DNA of 64,000 nucleotides from an uncultured Pseudoteredinibacter sp. (lineage in GTDB: Bacteria; Pseudomonadota; Gammaproteobacteria; Pseudomonadales; Cellvibrionaceae), in NCBI RefSeq assembly GCF_947502065.1, contig NZ_CANMYE010000007.1:62001-126000 (forward strand), given 5' to 3'. A program made the translations under genes and the position numbers. Position 1 is the first letter of the stretch, and every line of letters begins with the position of its first letter. This document shows, piece after piece, positions 51,496 through 58,970 of this stretch. The notes under the pieces were generated by a model, which did not search any database, was not told where the DNA came from, and worked only from the letters and a program-made list of their open reading frames with translations.

Positions 51496-53430
51496 GTGAC
51501 TATTGAAGCGTCGCCAGGAAAAAATGGCACTGAGTCTATCTTGGAGGCTGTAGCTACCTTAAGCGATGAAAACCAAGCGAGGGGTAACGAGGCGGTAGAG
51601 GCAGCGCTTCGCAATTCTAGCCTACTAGATCTGAGCGATATGATCAGTGTGGATAGTAATTTCAATCGAGATTTGAAGTTTATTCACAAGAATGTTCGCT
51701 TTTCTATTGATATTCATAATCTGTACCTCCTTCGTCAAACGCGAGGTATGTACTGGGAGTATAAATGTGTTCTCAAGCAGCACCGTTTTTGTCGAGAAGA
51801 AGGCTGGAAAAGAGTACCCACTAGCCTGAACAATCGAGTGGAAGTACTTGTCGGCATGAGGTTGCGCATAGCCGAACATGCTGCTGCAAACGATGGCGAG
51901 CGAGAGCCTCTTTTGCAGGAGCTTTTTGGTTCTTCTAATATGCATTTCGAGAGCTTTCGCTATGACCGAGGGGGCGTACTTTTCACGCCTAGCGACGAGA
52001 CCCTATATACTGAATTCGATAAAAGCTATCTCAGTAATATCGCCTCTATTATTTCCTTTTGTGTAGAAAAAGATTCCTCTGGCCGCTTTTTAGCGGATGT
52101 CTATCAGCACTTACAAAATACCGCAGATCAAGTTAAGGCGGCTAATGAGGAAGATGTTTCAGCTTCGATTCCAACCGCCTATTTGGAAGAAAGCTCCGGC
52201 CTTCCTAATCAGGCAGGTTTGCTTCGATTAATGCATCATCTTATTGATAGTGCATGCGAAAAATTTTACCTGGTTGTTCTTTCTATCGATAAGTTCGCTT
52301 ATTTTTGTAATTTATTTGATAGTGAGACCAAGCAAAAACTGCTGGCTAAGACAGTCGCAAGAATACAATCAGTGCTTGGCCAAAATAGTAGCCTATCTCA
52401 TATTGGTCATAGTGAGCTGGCCTTTATTGTTTTGGATACTGATGAATCCTCTGTGGTGCAGTCCATACATGAGATCACAAATGCCTTTTCAGAAGATGTA
52501 CAGGTTGATGATGTTCAAGTTCGTTTTGAAATAAGCGCTGGCTTGTGTTCATTTCCTGATTGTGAACAGTCTGCTGAAACGCTATTAAAGATGGCTAATG
52601 TCGCTCTTTATCGTGCAACACAAAAAAGCAGCGAGCGTTTAGTTGCCTATCGTAAAGGCATGGAAAACACCTTGCGCTTACATGTCGAGCTTGGTCGCTC
52701 CATAAGGCAGGCCATAGATCGAGATGAATTTGAGGTTTTCTTTCAGCCGATTGTGGGGGCAGAAGAAGGTTCAAAAGTGTGCCACTTCGAATCTTTGGTG
52801 CGATGGATTCATCCTGTCGAAGGCATGATATCCCCGGTGTTATTTATTGAAATTGCTGAGGCTAGTGGTGATATTATCCATCTTGGATATTGGGTGGTAG
52901 AGCGAGTTTGTCAGCACCTGGTAAAACCAGAGGTGCCCAGCGATATCCAGGTTTCTATTAATCTATCACCAGTGCAACTTCGCGAATCCAAGCTGGCCGA
53001 TAGAATGCTTGAGATTTTGCAAAAGTACGGGGTGTCGGCTGAAAGAATCAGTTTCGAAATTACCGAGACCGCCGCAATGTTAGACCCATCACTGACTCGG
53101 CAGCGGTTTGATGAGCTAAACCGAGCGGGCTTTCAATTATCGGTGGATGATTTCGGTACCGGCCACTCATCCTTAAGCTACCTATTAAACTTTTCTTTTA
53201 AGTATCTGAAAATTGATAAAAGCTTTATCGACCAGAGTGGCACTGACGAAGGATATGCAGTCATAGCAGGCGGCATGATCAATATGGCACATCAATTAGG
53301 TATGACGGTCATATGTGAAGGTATTGAGACTCAGGGCCAGCGGGAAATGGTGAGGCGTTGGGGCGCAGATTACATTCAAGGTTACTTAATCGATAGGCCA
53401 AACCCAATAGATTACTACTATCAGAAATGA
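51496..53430 (+). CDS. Cyclic-di-GMP phosphodiesterase with degenerate GGDEF domain
   Basis: 644 residues from a GTG at 51496 (AAAGG upstream). Residues ~1-225 are soluble with no recognised fold. The GGDEF-like domain (about 230-395) is degenerate: the signature position reads GHSEL. The EAL domain (about 400-640) keeps its catalytic set: Glu in FESLVRW, Asn in NLSPVQL, Glu in FEITETA, the DDFGTG loop, Lys in LKIDKSF and Glu in CEGIETQ. It should therefore hydrolyse c-di-GMP, with the GGDEF part possibly sensing GTP. No TM segment, so cytoplasmic. Downstream of the AhpD-like gene. Confidence 0.92.
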   Translation: MTIEASPGKNGTESILEAVATLSDENQARGNEAVEAALRNSSLLDLSDMISVDSNFNRDLKFIHKNVRFSIDIHNLYLLRQTRGMYWEYKCVLKQHRFCREEGWKRVPTSLNNRVEVLVGMRLRIAEHAAANDGEREPLLQELFGSSNMHFESFRYDRGGVLFTPSDETLYTEFDKSYLSNIASIISFCVEKDSSGRFLADVYQHLQNTADQVKAANEEDVSASIPTAYLEESSGLPNQAGLLRLMHHLIDSACEKFYLVVLSIDKFAYFCNLFDSETKQKLLAKTVARIQSVLGQNSSLSHIGHSELAFIVLDTDESSVVQSIHEITNAFSEDVQVDDVQVRFEISAGLCSFPDCEQSAETLLKMANVALYRATQKSSERLVAYRKGMENTLRLHVELGRSIRQAIDRDEFEVFFQPIVGAEEGSKVCHFESLVRWIHPVEGMISPVLFIEIAEASGDIIHLGYWVVERVCQHLVKPEVPSDIQVSINLSPVQLRESKLADRMLEILQKYGVSAERISFEITETAAMLDPSLTRQRFDELNRAGFQLSVDDFGTGHSSLSYLLNFSFKYLKIDKSFIDQSGTDEGYAVIAGGMINMAHQLGMTVICEGIETQGQREMVRRWGADYIQGYLIDRPNPIDYYYQK

Positions 53431-53509
53431 TAACGACGAGCCATTGCGCATCAGAGTGTAGTTTTTTGAAGATCTAGGTGACAAATTTAGGGTGTGAGTA
53501 AGAAATAGC

Positions 53510-53537
53510 TTACAATGTTAATGATAATCATTATTAT
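53510..53537 (+). promoter_or_regulatory. Fur-controlled promoter of the first PrrF-like sRNA
   Basis: A -35 TTACAA (53510-53515) and -10 TATTAT (53532-53537) are 16 bp apart. Between and over them sits GTTAATGATAATCATTATT (53517-53535), which matches the 19-bp Fur consensus at 17 positions. Fur-Fe(II) would cover the -10 region and block initiation when iron is sufficient. Confidence 0.85.
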
Positions 53538-53543
53538 TAACTC

Positions 53544-53639
53544 TAGCTGATAGGTGACTGTCAGCTGGAAGCGGCTTATGCCACTTCTCCTTATCAGGCT
53601 AATCACGGTTGTCGGCCATCTTCGGGTGGCCGTTTTTTT
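53544..53639 (+). ncRNA. PrrF/RyhB-type iron-responsive sRNA, copy 1
   Basis: About 96 nt from the predicted start to the end of the T-run. A 5' hairpin forms between AGCTGA and TCAGCT. An unstructured core at about 53582-53616 includes CTTATCAGGCTAATCACGG, closely resembling the PrrF core that pairs with sodB and other iron-protein mRNAs in Pseudomonas. The terminator is CGGCCATC-TTCG-GGTGGCCG plus seven T (53613-53639). When iron is scarce it should repress non-essential iron-using proteins. Identity is from remembered PrrF sequence and architecture, not from a search. Confidence 0.85.
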
Positions 53640-53873
53640 GCTCTTCGGCAATTATCTGCTGCTTTAAAATTCAAAGCGCAAATTTTAGGCTGACACGTTT
53701 GTCGGTTCTTATGTGCGCTACGTTATAGCGTAGCTGCGAGGGCGAGTGTATCCCAAGCCCTTACCCTTTGTTAATAAAATTCATCGATACCCAGTATTTG
53801 TTCTATACATTCGATAGATGATCGAACCTAATGGCGGAAATTTGTACAGAGTGAGCCGCAATCCTATTTAAAT

Positions 53874-53922
53874 AAAAATAATTATCATTAATGCTTGCAA
53901 TACAAATGAGAATCGTTATTAT
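53874..53922 (+). promoter_or_regulatory. Fur-controlled promoter of the second PrrF-like sRNA
   Basis: A -35 TTGCAA (53895-53900) and -10 TATTAT (53917-53922) have the same 16-bp spacing as copy 1. Two weaker Fur-box candidates flank them: 53874-53892 and ACAAATGAGAATCGTTATT at 53902-53920, each matching about 13 of 19 consensus positions. Regulation may be looser than at copy 1. Confidence 0.75.
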
Positions 53923-53928
53923 TGTAAC

Positions 53929-54027
53929 CGTTGTCGCTAAGGCGGCAACTTGAAGCGGCTTTTCGAGTCACTTCTCCTTATCAGGCTAATCACGGTTGTC
54001 GGCTACCCTCGGGTAGCCGTTTTTTTT
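53929..54027 (+). ncRNA. PrrF/RyhB-type iron-responsive sRNA, copy 2
   Basis: About 99 nt. 5' hairpin GTTGTCGC-TAAG-GCGGCAAC; then GAAGCGGCTT, shared with copy 1; then a 35-nt block identical to copy 1 containing CTTATCAGGCTAATCACGG. The terminator CGGCTACCC-TC-GGGTAGCCG ends in eight T at 54020-54027. Only the core, GAAGCGGCTT and the overall plan are conserved between the copies; the 5' stems and terminator sequences differ, as expected if target pairing is the selected trait. Confidence 0.85.
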
Positions 54028-54028
54028 G

Positions 54029-54104
54029 GGGGTCAGACCCCATTCTTAATTAGAAAGTCTAAACTGAGTAGCTCAGCTTTTTATTTGAAACGGGGTCTGA
54101 CCCC
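54029..54104. repeat. GGGGTCAGACCCC-bounded palindromic element, copy 1
   Basis: 76 bp. Starts GGGGTCAGACCCC and ends GGGGTCTGACCCC; the interior is AT-rich, with AGAAAGTCTAAACTGA in common form with copies 2 and 3. It directly abuts the T-run of sRNA copy 2. No coding capacity. REP-like or MITE-like; the family is reminiscent of repeats mobilised by RAYT transposases. Confidence 0.8.
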
Positions 54105-54121
54105 AATGGCGAGCCCCCCTA

Positions 54122-54553
54122 TTAGGTGCAAGGACTAGTATCTAGGCTATAGCTTACTTGTACTCTAACCCCTTGAGCTGGATTGCTTGTTTCTTTTGTT
54201 ATTGTCAGAAGCTCACTTGAGCCCCAGCTATCCATATCATTAAAGATATTACAGTATGATTCCCTAATGGCATTTAGCTCTTGATTGCTGAGGCGCTGTT
54301 TATTTAAGTGTTCCTTATTGATCTCAAGATGCTCCTGACACGTTTTTGCGTGAGTAAAGGTCATCTCTCCATATGAATTGTTCTCGTAATAAAGCAAAGA
54401 GATTTTAGCTTCAGCGTCACCAAATGCTAAACAGAAATTGCTCATCGATTGGACTGGGAGGAGTATTTTTTCCCATGCATTGCCATTTAGCTCACTACTA
54501 TTGGTTTGATAGCTCAAAAGTAGCGATAAAGATATGAGGATGGTTCTAAGCAT
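54122..54553 (-). CDS. Small secreted four-cysteine protein, paralogue A
   Basis: 143 residues with a signal peptide (about 1-20, TILISLSLLLSYQTNSS). Four Cys appear in FCLAFGDAE, KTCQEHL, SYCNIFNDM and TSPCT, the same order as in the gene at 54685-55107. That suggests two disulfides in a small periplasmic or secreted fold. Family unknown. It is flanked on both sides by GGGGTCAGACCCC elements and shares the strand of its paralogue. Confidence 0.65.
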   Translation of the reverse strand: MLRTILISLSLLLSYQTNSSELNGNAWEKILLPVQSMSNFCLAFGDAEAKISLLYYENNSYGEMTFTHAKTCQEHLEINKEHLNKQRLSNQELNAIRESYCNIFNDMDSWGSSELLTITKETSNPAQGVRVQVSYSLDTSPCT

Positions 54554-54591
54554 TGAGGTGCCAGCTTCGTTTCACTATTGGGGGCTAGTAT

Positions 54592-54666
54592 GGGGTCAGA
54601 CCCCTTACTAAATAAGAAAGCCTATGTTGATCAAATCGTTTGTTTTTTAAACTGGGATCTGACCCC
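54592..54666. repeat. GGGGTCAGACCCC-bounded palindromic element, copy 2
   Basis: 75 bp. Starts GGGGTCAGACCCC (54592-54604) and ends GGGATCTGACCCC (54654-54666). Interior resembles copy 1, with AATAAGAAAGCCTATGTTGA. Lies between the two four-cysteine paralogues. Confidence 0.8.
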
Positions 54667-54684
54667 GTGGTTTGCCCAGGGGTC

Positions 54685-55107
54685 TCAGCAAGGGTTTTTA
54701 TCAAATCGAAATGTTATCTTGGTAGCACTGCCATCTTCAGTTTCATGGGAGCTCAGTGTTGAGTAAAAACCATTGTCAGCACCTAAGCCACTGAGTGCGT
54801 TGTATAGGTGGCAATAAGCCGCACGCATATCGGCTAGGTTGATCTCTTGTTTCAGCTCATCTTTGGTTTGAGTGGGCTGCATTTTTAGATAGGCTGAGCA
54901 GCTGCTCGTGGATTTAGTGCTTTCCCCGTTGTTATTGGTGCGGGCGACTTCGAGTTTAATATCATCGGCAACATCGTCAAAAGCAAGGCAATACCCAAGA
55001 ATGGATTTTTTAACTTCTTTATCTAGAGCTAATGTGCCTGCGTGGATATTATTTATGCTAACGAAAACGAGCAAGAAAGCGGCTAAATGAGCTAATGATT
55101 TTTTCAT
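54685..55107 (-). CDS. Small secreted four-cysteine protein, paralogue B
   Basis: 140 residues from the ATG at 55107 (AAGGGAAGA upstream); the frame runs back to 55143. Signal peptide SLAHLAAFLLVFVSINNIHA. Cys positions YCLAFDD, SSCSAYL, AYCHLYN and KNPC parallel paralogue A, as do the motifs CLAF(D/G)D, YCxxxN and D(K/T)xPC. Divergence is substantial, so the duplication is old. Function unknown. Confidence 0.7.
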   Translation of the reverse strand: MKKSLAHLAAFLLVFVSINNIHAGTLALDKEVKKSILGYCLAFDDVADDIKLEVARTNNNGESTKSTSSCSAYLKMQPTQTKDELKQEINLADMRAAYCHLYNALSGLGADNGFYSTLSSHETEDGSATKITFRFDKNPC

Positions 55108-55205
55108 TTCTTCCCTTAAGTGAAAATAATTTGGGAAGATCATAATGAAAAAGGTCAGAATATAATATGGCTCAAAGGTAGGAATCTTTAGCTTCAGAGT
55201 GGTAC

Positions 55206-55282
55206 GGGGTCAGACCCCATCTTAAAAGAGAATCCCTAAACCGAATGAATTGTTTTGCTTATTTGAGGCGGGGTCTGACCCC
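55206..55282. repeat. GGGGTCAGACCCC-bounded palindromic element, copy 3
   Basis: 77 bp. GGGGTCAGACCCC at 55206-55218 and GGGGTCTGACCCC at 55270-55282, with interior AGAGAATCCCTAAACCGA aligning to copies 1 and 2. Lies between paralogue B and the end of hisF, where it could act as a terminator. Confidence 0.8.
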
Positions 55283-55305
55283 TTGTCAGCGGTTGAAGCG
55301 GGCAT

Positions 55306-56079
55306 TTAAAGCCGCACTTCAACGCCTTGGTCTCGCATAAATTGCTTGGCTTCGGGCACGCTGTATTCACCGAAGTGGAAAATACTGGCGGCGAGTACGG
55401 CATCGGCTTTGCCGAGTTTTACGCCGTCTACTAAATGTTGCAAATTACCTACGCCGCCTGATGCGATTACCGGTACGTGAACCGCTTCGCTGATGGCAGA
55501 GGTGACGTCAAGATCGAAACCATTTTTCATGCCATCTTGATCCATACTGGTTAATAGAATTTCACCAGCACCAAAGGCAGTCATCTTTCTAGCCCATTCA
55601 ACCGCATCAATGCCGGTAGGCTTGCGGCCGCCGTGAGTGAAAATTTCCCAGCGCTTGGGCTCGCCTTCAGCGCTGACACATTTTGCATCAATGGCTACAA
55701 CAATACATTGAGAGCCAAAACGGTCGGCGGCTTCTTTTACAAAGTCGGGATTAAAAATGGCTGCCGAGTTAATGCTGACCTTATCGGCACCGGCGTTAAG
55801 CATAGTGCGGATATCATCGACAGTACGAATACCACCACCTACCGTAAGCGGAATGAATACTTCGCTGGCAATCTTCTCTACCGTATGTACAGTAGTGTCA
55901 CGGCCCTCATGGGTGGCCGTGATGTCTAGAAAAGTGATCTCATCCGCGCCCTGCTCGTTATAGCGCTTGGAAACTTCTACCGGATCGCCAGCATCACGAA
56001 TGTCCACAAACTGCACGCCTTTTACCACGCGGCCGTTTTCTACATCCAGGCAGGGAATAATGCGTTTTGCTAAAGCCAT
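55306..56079 (-). CDS. hisF: Imidazole glycerol phosphate synthase cyclase subunit
   Basis: 257 residues, TIM barrel. Catalytic Asp in IIPCLDVENGRVVKG and the second in VVAIDAKCV; phosphate loops VGGGIRTVDD and ASGGVGNLQH. Makes IGP and AICAR from PRFAR and the ammonia delivered by HisH. Last gene of the hisB-H-A-F run; hisI and hisE do not follow here. Confidence 0.97.
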   Translation of the reverse strand: MALAKRIIPCLDVENGRVVKGVQFVDIRDAGDPVEVSKRYNEQGADEITFLDITATHEGRDTTVHTVEKIASEVFIPLTVGGGIRTVDDIRTMLNAGADKVSINSAAIFNPDFVKEAADRFGSQCIVVAIDAKCVSAEGEPKRWEIFTHGGRKPTGIDAVEWARKMTAFGAGEILLTSMDQDGMKNGFDLDVTSAISEAVHVPVIASGGVGNLQHLVDGVKLGKADAVLAASIFHFGEYSVPEAKQFMRDQGVEVRL

Positions 56080-56105
56080 GGGAAACCTTTTAAATAAATA
56101 GCAGC

Positions 56106-56834
56106 TTATTGATCGCAGTAGTTTTGTGCTTCGGCCATATCCAAAGTGCCTTCATAAATGGCACGCCCGGTAATAGCACCGCAAATACCTTTATCGGCAA
56201 CTTCTTTTAACGCGCGGATATCATCCATGTTTGTTACACCGCCAGAGGCAATGACTGGAATGCTAGATGCTTGCGCCATGGCTACAGTCGCTTCCACATT
56301 AACACCTTGCATCATGCCGTCACGAGCGATGTCGGTATAAACGATTGAGCTTACGCCATCTTGCTCAAAACGCTTAGCCAGCTCGGTGGCTTTAACTTCA
56401 GAAACTTCGGCCCAGCCATCGGTGGCCACTAAGCCATCTTTCGCATCTAAGCCAACAATAATATGGCCAGCAAATTGTTTGCACATTTCGCTAACAAACT
56501 CTGGCTCTTTCACCGCCTTAGTTCCGATGATGACGTAATTCACCCCGGCATTTAAATAATACTCAATGGTCTCGGCGCTGCGAATGCCACCACCAATTTG
56601 AATCGGTAGCTCTGGGTGCGCTTTGGCAATTGCGGTGACTACATCACCATTAATTGGCTTGCCTTCAAAGGCACCGTTTAAATCGACCAAATGCAAACGA
56701 CGACAGCCCTGCTCTACCCACTGGGTGGCCATGGCTGCTGGATCGTCAGAAAAAACGGTCGAGTCTTCCATCAAGCCCTGGCGTAAACGCACACAGGCGC
56801 CATCTTTTAAATCAATTGCTGGAATAATTAACAT
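56106..56834 (-). CDS. hisA: ProFAR isomerase
   Basis: 242 residues, half-barrel duplication related to HisF. Catalytic Asp in IPAIDLKDGACVRL and the second in VYTDIARDGMMQG; phosphate loops IGGGIRS and ASGGVTN. Isomerises ProFAR to PRFAR, the step before HisH/HisF. 26 bp upstream of hisF. Confidence 0.97.
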   Translation of the reverse strand: MLIIPAIDLKDGACVRLRQGLMEDSTVFSDDPAAMATQWVEQGCRRLHLVDLNGAFEGKPINGDVVTAIAKAHPELPIQIGGGIRSAETIEYYLNAGVNYVIIGTKAVKEPEFVSEMCKQFAGHIIVGLDAKDGLVATDGWAEVSEVKATELAKRFEQDGVSSIVYTDIARDGMMQGVNVEATVAMAQASSIPVIASGGVTNMDDIRALKEVADKGICGAITGRAIYEGTLDMAEAQNYCDQ

Positions 56835-56855
56835 GCTATGGTTCTCGTATATTTG

Positions 56856-57506
56856 TTATGCGCCAGTATTCCACTGACTAAAATTCTTTAATAACTGTAA
56901 GCCATTGCTGTGGCTTTTTTCTGGGTGAAATTGCACCGCGACTAAATTATCTTTGGCCAATACGACATCAAATTCCAAGCCATATTGGCAGCGGCCAATC
57001 ACAAGGTCTTTATCTTCACTCTTGGCGTAGTAGCTGTGCACAAAATAAAAATGGGCATTATCTTCAATGCCATGCCAAATAGGGTGGTCAGCTGTCTGGC
57101 TGACGGTATTCCAGCCCATATGAGGCACCTTCAAACGTTCACCGTTTTCAGTTAAATCTTCGCCGAAAAATTTTACTTCGCCAGGTAGTTGATTAATGGC
57201 TTCTACCCCACCATTCTCTTCACTGTGCGTCATCAAGGCTTGCATGCCAACACAAATGCCCAGTACCGGTTTGCCACTGGCAATTAGCTCAGGCACTAAA
57301 CGGTGAAAGTTCAAGCGCTTAATTTCTGCCATGCAGTCGCGCATCGCGCCAACGCCCGGAAAAATAATTCGCTCAGCGTTAGCGATCACCTCGGCCTCGC
57401 TGCTGATCACAATGTCGTGATTAGGGGCGACATGTTCTAAGGCGCTGGCGACGGAGTGAAGATTACCCATGCCGTAATCAATAACGGCGATTGTTGCTTT
57501 GCTCAT
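56856..57506 (-). CDS. hisH: Imidazole glycerol phosphate synthase glutaminase subunit
   Basis: 216 residues. Start IAVIDYGMGNLHSV; nucleophile Cys in GKPVLGICVGMQAL; catalytic His and Glu in AVQFHPEKSHSNGL. Releases ammonia from glutamine for HisF. Separated from hisB by a 261-bp spacer with a large palindromic repeat. Confidence 0.97.
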   Translation of the reverse strand: MSKATIAVIDYGMGNLHSVASALEHVAPNHDIVISSEAEVIANAERIIFPGVGAMRDCMAEIKRLNFHRLVPELIASGKPVLGICVGMQALMTHSEENGGVEAINQLPGEVKFFGEDLTENGERLKVPHMGWNTVSQTADHPIWHGIEDNAHFYFVHSYYAKSEDKDLVIGRCQYGLEFDVVLAKDNLVAVQFHPEKSHSNGLQLLKNFSQWNTGA

Positions 57507-57615
57507 GGTTTAGATTTCAATACTTTTTGTTCGGCGCAGTGCCGGGGTTTCGGAGTCAGAGCTTATCGCTACGACCCTAATTAGTTCTCTTTACAGGTTG
57601 CACGATGTAGAAGGT

Positions 57616-57718
57616 GTGAGCAGGGCACAGTGGCTAGAGGCGTCTTTCGCAGGGATGCGAAAGGTCGAGCCTACAGGGATGTATTCACGGCGACCTCTAG
57701 CCACTGTGTCCTGCTCAC
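57616..57718. repeat. 103-bp palindromic intergenic repeat between hisH and hisB
   Basis: Outer arms of 25 bp (57616-57640 and 57694-57718) are complementary except for one base; the arm contains GTGAGCAGGGCACAGTGGCT. Inside, TTTCGCAGGGATGCGAAA is a small hairpin, and CTACAGGGATGTATTCACGG is a second CAGGGATG unit. I recall CAGGGATG..ATTCACGGCG-type sequences recurring between genes in several marine gammaproteobacteria, so this is probably one copy of a dispersed repeat. It interrupts the his operon. Confidence 0.75.
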
Positions 57719-57767
57719 GCCCCTGCACTATCTATACCTACGAACCCTAACTATCCAGCTTCAAAGT

Positions 57768-58361
57768 CTATAAACTACCCTTAGTAGAAGGCATCATTCC
57801 CGCCATCCGCGGATCTGTCTCTAAAGCCATGCGCAAGGCACGACCAAAAGCCTTATACACCGTCTCAATCTGGTGATGCGCATTTGCACCGCGCAAACAA
57901 TCAATATGCAAAGTCACCTGAGCGTGATTCACAAAACCATGGAAGAACTCACTAAACAGCTCAGTATCAAAAGCCCCAACACGCTTTTGCGTAAATGGCA
58001 CATTCATCACCAAACCTGGGCGACCAGAGAAATCGATAACCACCCGGCTCAAAGCTTCATCCAAAGGCACATAAGCATGGCCATAGCGGCGAATGCCCTT
58101 TTTATCGCCCACAGCCTGAGCAATAGCCTGGCCCAAAGTAATACCGATATCCTCAACCGTATGGTGGTCATCAATATGGGTATCACCATCACAAGTGATA
58201 TCAAGATCGATCAGACCATGGCGGGCAATCTGATCCATCATATGTTCTAAGAAAGGAACCCCAGTATCGAACTGACCCTTGCCAGTCCCGTCGAGGTTGA
58301 GGCTTACACTAATCTTGGTTTCTAAGGTGTCGCGCTTAACGCTGGCACAACGATCGGACAT
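57768..58361 (-). CDS. hisB: Imidazoleglycerol-phosphate dehydratase
   Basis: 197 residues, the monofunctional type. Manganese-binding signatures HMMDQIARHGLIDLDI, DDHHTVEDIGI and DCLRGANAHHQIE-type region are all present. Dehydrates IGP to imidazole acetol phosphate. First gene of the his run in this window. Confidence 0.97.
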   Translation of the reverse strand: MSDRCASVKRDTLETKISVSLNLDGTGKGQFDTGVPFLEHMMDQIARHGLIDLDITCDGDTHIDDHHTVEDIGITLGQAIAQAVGDKKGIRRYGHAYVPLDEALSRVVIDFSGRPGLVMNVPFTQKRVGAFDTELFSEFFHGFVNHAQVTLHIDCLRGANAHHQIETVYKAFGRALRMALETDPRMAGMMPSTKGSL

Positions 58362-58563
58362 CTCGCGATCCTCTTTATCTAAATTGTTCTGTGCTGCTAC
58401 TTCATTTTGCTATGGCTTTCACCGACTCAAACCCGCCCGAGCCCGCGAAAAGAGGGCGGATTATAGCCTTTCAGCCCCCGTGTACCAAGGAAGATATCTG
58501 CGAGCTTATGCTGTGAAATGGTCAAAATACGGGTTTATTGGTGGTTTACCAAACTAATTGAGT

Positions 58564-58578
58564 TGTTATAACATAACA
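58564..58578 (+). promoter_or_regulatory. Zur-like operator overlapping the -10 region
   Basis: TGTTATAACATAACA has exact 6-bp arms and closely resembles the TGTTATA-type core of gammaproteobacterial Zur boxes. It ends two bases before the ATG at 58581. A -35 TTTACC (58545-58550) and -10 TATAAC (58567-58572) would start transcription next to the ATG, with the operator covering the -10. Fits zinc-repressed control of the small His/Cys protein and receptor downstream. Confidence 0.65.
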
Positions 58579-58580
58579 GA

Positions 58581-58868
58581 ATGAATATCCCTGTGCGTAA
58601 AACAATTCCCCAATCGATCTGGCTGCTAGTGCTTGCCAGCGTATTGCTGTGGGGCCAGATTGTTAATGCTCAGCATATTCACCTAGATCATCACGCTCCC
58701 CATGAGTGCATGAGCTGCCAACAGCTCAGTGCTTCCGACGCCCTTGCTTCCACAGCCTACTGTCCTCCATTAAGGCCGCTAAGCGACAAGCCACTTGCGA
58801 CCGAGCTAACGACTGCCAAGCAAGAGCAAGCTCAAAATTTTGCTATTCGCGCCCCGCCAAGAAACTAA
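58581..58868 (+). CDS. Small exported His/Cys metal-associated protein
   Basis: 95 residues. N-terminal hydrophobic signal (SIWLLVLASVLLWGQIVNA) followed by QHIHLDHHAPHECMSCQQL, a plausible zinc or copper site with four His and two Cys. The remainder is polar. It resembles small DUF2946-like proteins found beside metal receptors. There is no ribosome-binding site and the predicted transcript starts at the ATG, so it may be leaderless. It is followed after 102 bp by a ZnuD-like receptor. Confidence 0.7.
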   Translation: MNIPVRKTIPQSIWLLVLASVLLWGQIVNAQHIHLDHHAPHECMSCQQLSASDALASTAYCPPLRPLSDKPLATELTTAKQEQAQNFAIRAPPRN

Positions 58869-58970
58869 AGCTCATCGAGCTCCTATGGCTTAAATAACCA
58901 TGGCCAAGCCCTGTGCTTGCGGCCATCTAACTACCGTGCGCTCCGCACCTGAACGATATTTGGAAGACCC

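Noticed and set aside
53640..53870. CRISPR or other regular array between the sRNAs
   Set aside because: No periodic repeats; the similarity of the flanks is due to the two sRNA copies only.
54029..55282. Insertion sequences
   Set aside because: The bounded elements are under 80 bp, non-coding, and no transposase lies between or beside them.
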